Shown here one piece after another: positions 62,001 to 64,000 of a stretch of 64,000 nt of DNA. The position numbers and the translations under genes are program-made. The first letter of the stretch is position 1; each line of letters begins with the position of its first letter. The notes beneath the pieces were generated by a model. The model saw nothing but the letters and a program-made list of their open reading frames with translations, searched no databases and was not told the DNA's origin. Source of the stretch: Ascidia mentula (taxonomy: Eukaryota > Chordata > Ascidiacea > Phlebobranchia > Ascidiidae); the NCBI GenBank assembly GCA_947561715.1, contig OX387199.1, positions 8,809,001 to 8,873,000 of the forward strand. Direction: 5' to 3'.

Positions 62001-64000
62001 TCGCAAGGAACACGAAATATGTTCTAATTTATGGGCGGTGACCTCAACTATTCTCGGTACGTAGCACTCCGAAAACATTGGAGGAGCAGAAAGCACTCCA
62101 GAACAATAGTAGTTAATCAGTTACCCGAGACCAGAAACAAATCTGCGAAATATCAGAGCTGTTTGCACAAAGAGCAGTAAGCCGACAATCCCCAAATGCT
62201 AACAAAGCATAAAAAACCGGCTAAAACCGGTTTGGGCGCAGTGGAGAGGCGCTCCAAGGGTTCACCGTCGGGGTTTACAATAGTACCTGTGTCATCAAAA
62301 AGGCCTTGCTCTATTTAACCTCTTGTCTGTGCCTGCTGTTGGTGTTGTCGCCATGGATTTGGAGAACTTTAGCGAAGGCAATAAAGTCGAGTTGGTGTCG
62401 TATAATTTCCACAAAGAAAAATCTCGACAATGGACGATTGCGACACGTTTTTCGGTTGGAAAAATTACCTTTGAACGAAGCAAACAACCTTGTTATGTGT
62501 GTTGGGCTCCAAAACATGGACATGAATGCGTGATTGAAAACATTGATGCTTTGCTGGACAGAAATTATCTGTTGGTACTAAGCCGACATAAATTGTTATG
62601 CTTGTGCTATGACTAGGCCTGGAAAATTTGTAAGATTTTTTTAACCCTTTAAACGGTTAACGCGTATAAAATAACACTTGCGTAATCATGGCAGCAAATA
62701 TAGTTGTTAAAAGATATTAACCCGTACTAGGTTAAAATCACTCACGTAAAAAACTTTCATCATATATGGAGTTTGAAGGCTATTATGCTCACAATTGGGC
62801 GAATTATGACGCAATCGTTGGCGATTTACCGCAAATCAAACGAGTTTGCCATCTCGCGTCATCACAGGTAAAGAGGCCTTTGTTTTGTGACGTAGCCTGG
62901 GCAAAGCGGTCGCCTGTTCGTGCCTCTGTGTTATGAGAAGAGTCATGTTACGATATACCACTGCCCACCTGATACTGCAGTTTCTCCAGTGGCCTTCAAT
63001 TTGCGGTCAATGGTTAGTAAAACAATAACACCCTCAAACCAATAAGACCGTCCGCTTGTATTTGACCAAACAAGGGTAGTGAATCAGTACGCGGAAACAC
63101 TTAGGCCTGTGAGCAGCAATTTATCCGTATTGGTTTATATTTGAATCGGCGTGATAACTGGAAAGAGCAATGACCACGAATAGAACAGACAGCCGTTGGC
63201 GCGTGCTCTGTGTTGCTTTTGTTTATGGTTTCGCATGCTTCGGCAAAACAACACAACTGCAGGATGGAAAATTCCGCGCGAAGAAAGCTAACTTTGGAGT
63301 GGACATGCGTCCAGAAATACAACGCATCATTTGCAGAATTATTCGCAAAAAATTTTCTTTAAGTAATATATTTTAATGAGGCACCAACTATTCCTAAAAC
63401 TAAATACTTCGTTGATGAAATGAAGGCATACAAGAGTCACTCCATTGAATTCTTACTCTGTTAAAGCGAAGTTTAAGTTGACTTTTACTGGGAACAACAC
63501 GGAGGTTTCTTTTTCTCGATACGTTCGACAACAAAAGGGTTGCGACGAAAAGCAGCCATAATAAACTGTCGTAAATGTTCGCGATAAAAGCACTTCGGCT
63601 GGTTCAACGAGCTAGAGGCAGTAAACAGTCTCCAACAACACCGAAGGTTTGTTTGAGCTTGCCCAAAACGTCACAGAAAGGCATTGTGACGTTTCATGAC
63701 CTAGGTGCAGACGCCATTCGGTTGCTCATAAACCTGAGGTTGCTGGAAACCACTTGGCTCCTGAATACGCAAATCGCATTACCAGATTTAAATGTTTGTT
63801 GTTATACGCTGTTTCGGTGGCATTGTGACGTCATACTTTTGGCGCCATTCGTAGTTGTTTTCGAGAAGGAGTAATAATAGTTGTTTGTTGCACGTCATTA
63901 CCTTTTTTGACAAATTGTTATTCACTATTGGTGGCAAATTCACGCCAGCAAACTACATTGAAACGAAAACTCTGCTAATTCATTTGCTTACAAGCCTGGT
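56070..64000. other. Gene-poor region upstream of RASGEF1
   Basis: No gene can be supported. The larger open frames (56762-57223 plus, 59080-59565 minus, 62323-62616 plus, 63575-63874 plus) lack recognisable domains and splice context. The 88-codon frame starting near 62353 (MDLENFSEGNKVELVSYNF) and the one at 63575 could be exons of a gene that runs past the right edge. Promoter and upstream exon(s) of RASGEF1 should lie in the first few kilobases. Confidence 0.4.
59936..60755 (-). pseudogene. Possible decayed BEL/Pao-type retrotransposon gag remnant
   Basis: A minus-strand frame contains GKCSGCLGRGRHQTDC followed by RMRC, close to the Cys-Cys-His-Cys zinc knuckle of BEL/Pao gag but with spacing off by one. 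A frame just upstream (60755-60465) has SVNTLRDLLIVIDQVYQSL, loosely like the gag segment before that knuckle. No protease, reverse transcriptase or LTR was recognised. Weak evidence. Confidence 0.25.

Noticed and set aside
1..64000. CRISPR arrays, prokaryotic operons or prophage
   Set aside because: All supported genes are spliced and eukaryotic. No regularly spaced identical repeats were seen.

Overview
The window is eukaryotic chromosomal DNA. It is AT-rich, has short introns with canonical GT/AG junctions, and carries dispersed small repeats. The gene content (extracellular EGF-ZP proteins, caspases, a RASGEF1-type exchange factor) points to an invertebrate deuterostome. Compact introns and tandem caspase and ZP paralogues suggest an ascidian tunicate of the Ciona type. 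That is inference, because no species-diagnostic sequence was found.

Layout. 1-2185: a large inverted-repeat (foldback/MITE-like) element, with a small ribozyme-bearing element inserted in its right arm. 4078-34571 (+): four complete tandem paralogues (here ZP-A, B, C, D). Each has 16 coding exons and encodes a signal peptide, an unnamed N-terminal module, an Ig-like module, one EGF module, a ZP domain, a polar stalk and a hydrophobic tail. A and B are close to each other, as are C and D. 36192-50725 (-): four tandem caspase genes (CASP-1 to CASP-4 in window order) with intact His/Cys catalytic motifs. They share a short leader that is neither CARD nor DED. 51818-52123 (+): a possible two-exon mini-gene. 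53204-56054 (-): a complete RASGEF1-family gene. 56070-64000: no gene I can support; a weak trace of a BEL/Pao-like gag lies near 60 kb.

Most notable signal: a family of small mobile elements carrying a type I hammerhead ribozyme. Two copies (37.7 and 49.1 kb) keep the whole catalytic core and sit antisense inside caspase introns. At least four more are decayed (2.05, 24.3, 25.4 and 26.2 kb). Two insertions are bounded by 10-bp direct repeats. The 49.1-kb insertion is missing from the same intron of the neighbouring caspase paralogue, so these elements move.

How the genes relate: the ZP genes probably encode secreted or membrane-anchored matrix, coat or recognition proteins. The caspases are executioner-like proteases with short prodomains. 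RASGEF1 is a small-GTPase exchange factor. Nothing in the sequence links the three sets functionally; both tandem arrays look like ordinary lineage-specific expansions.
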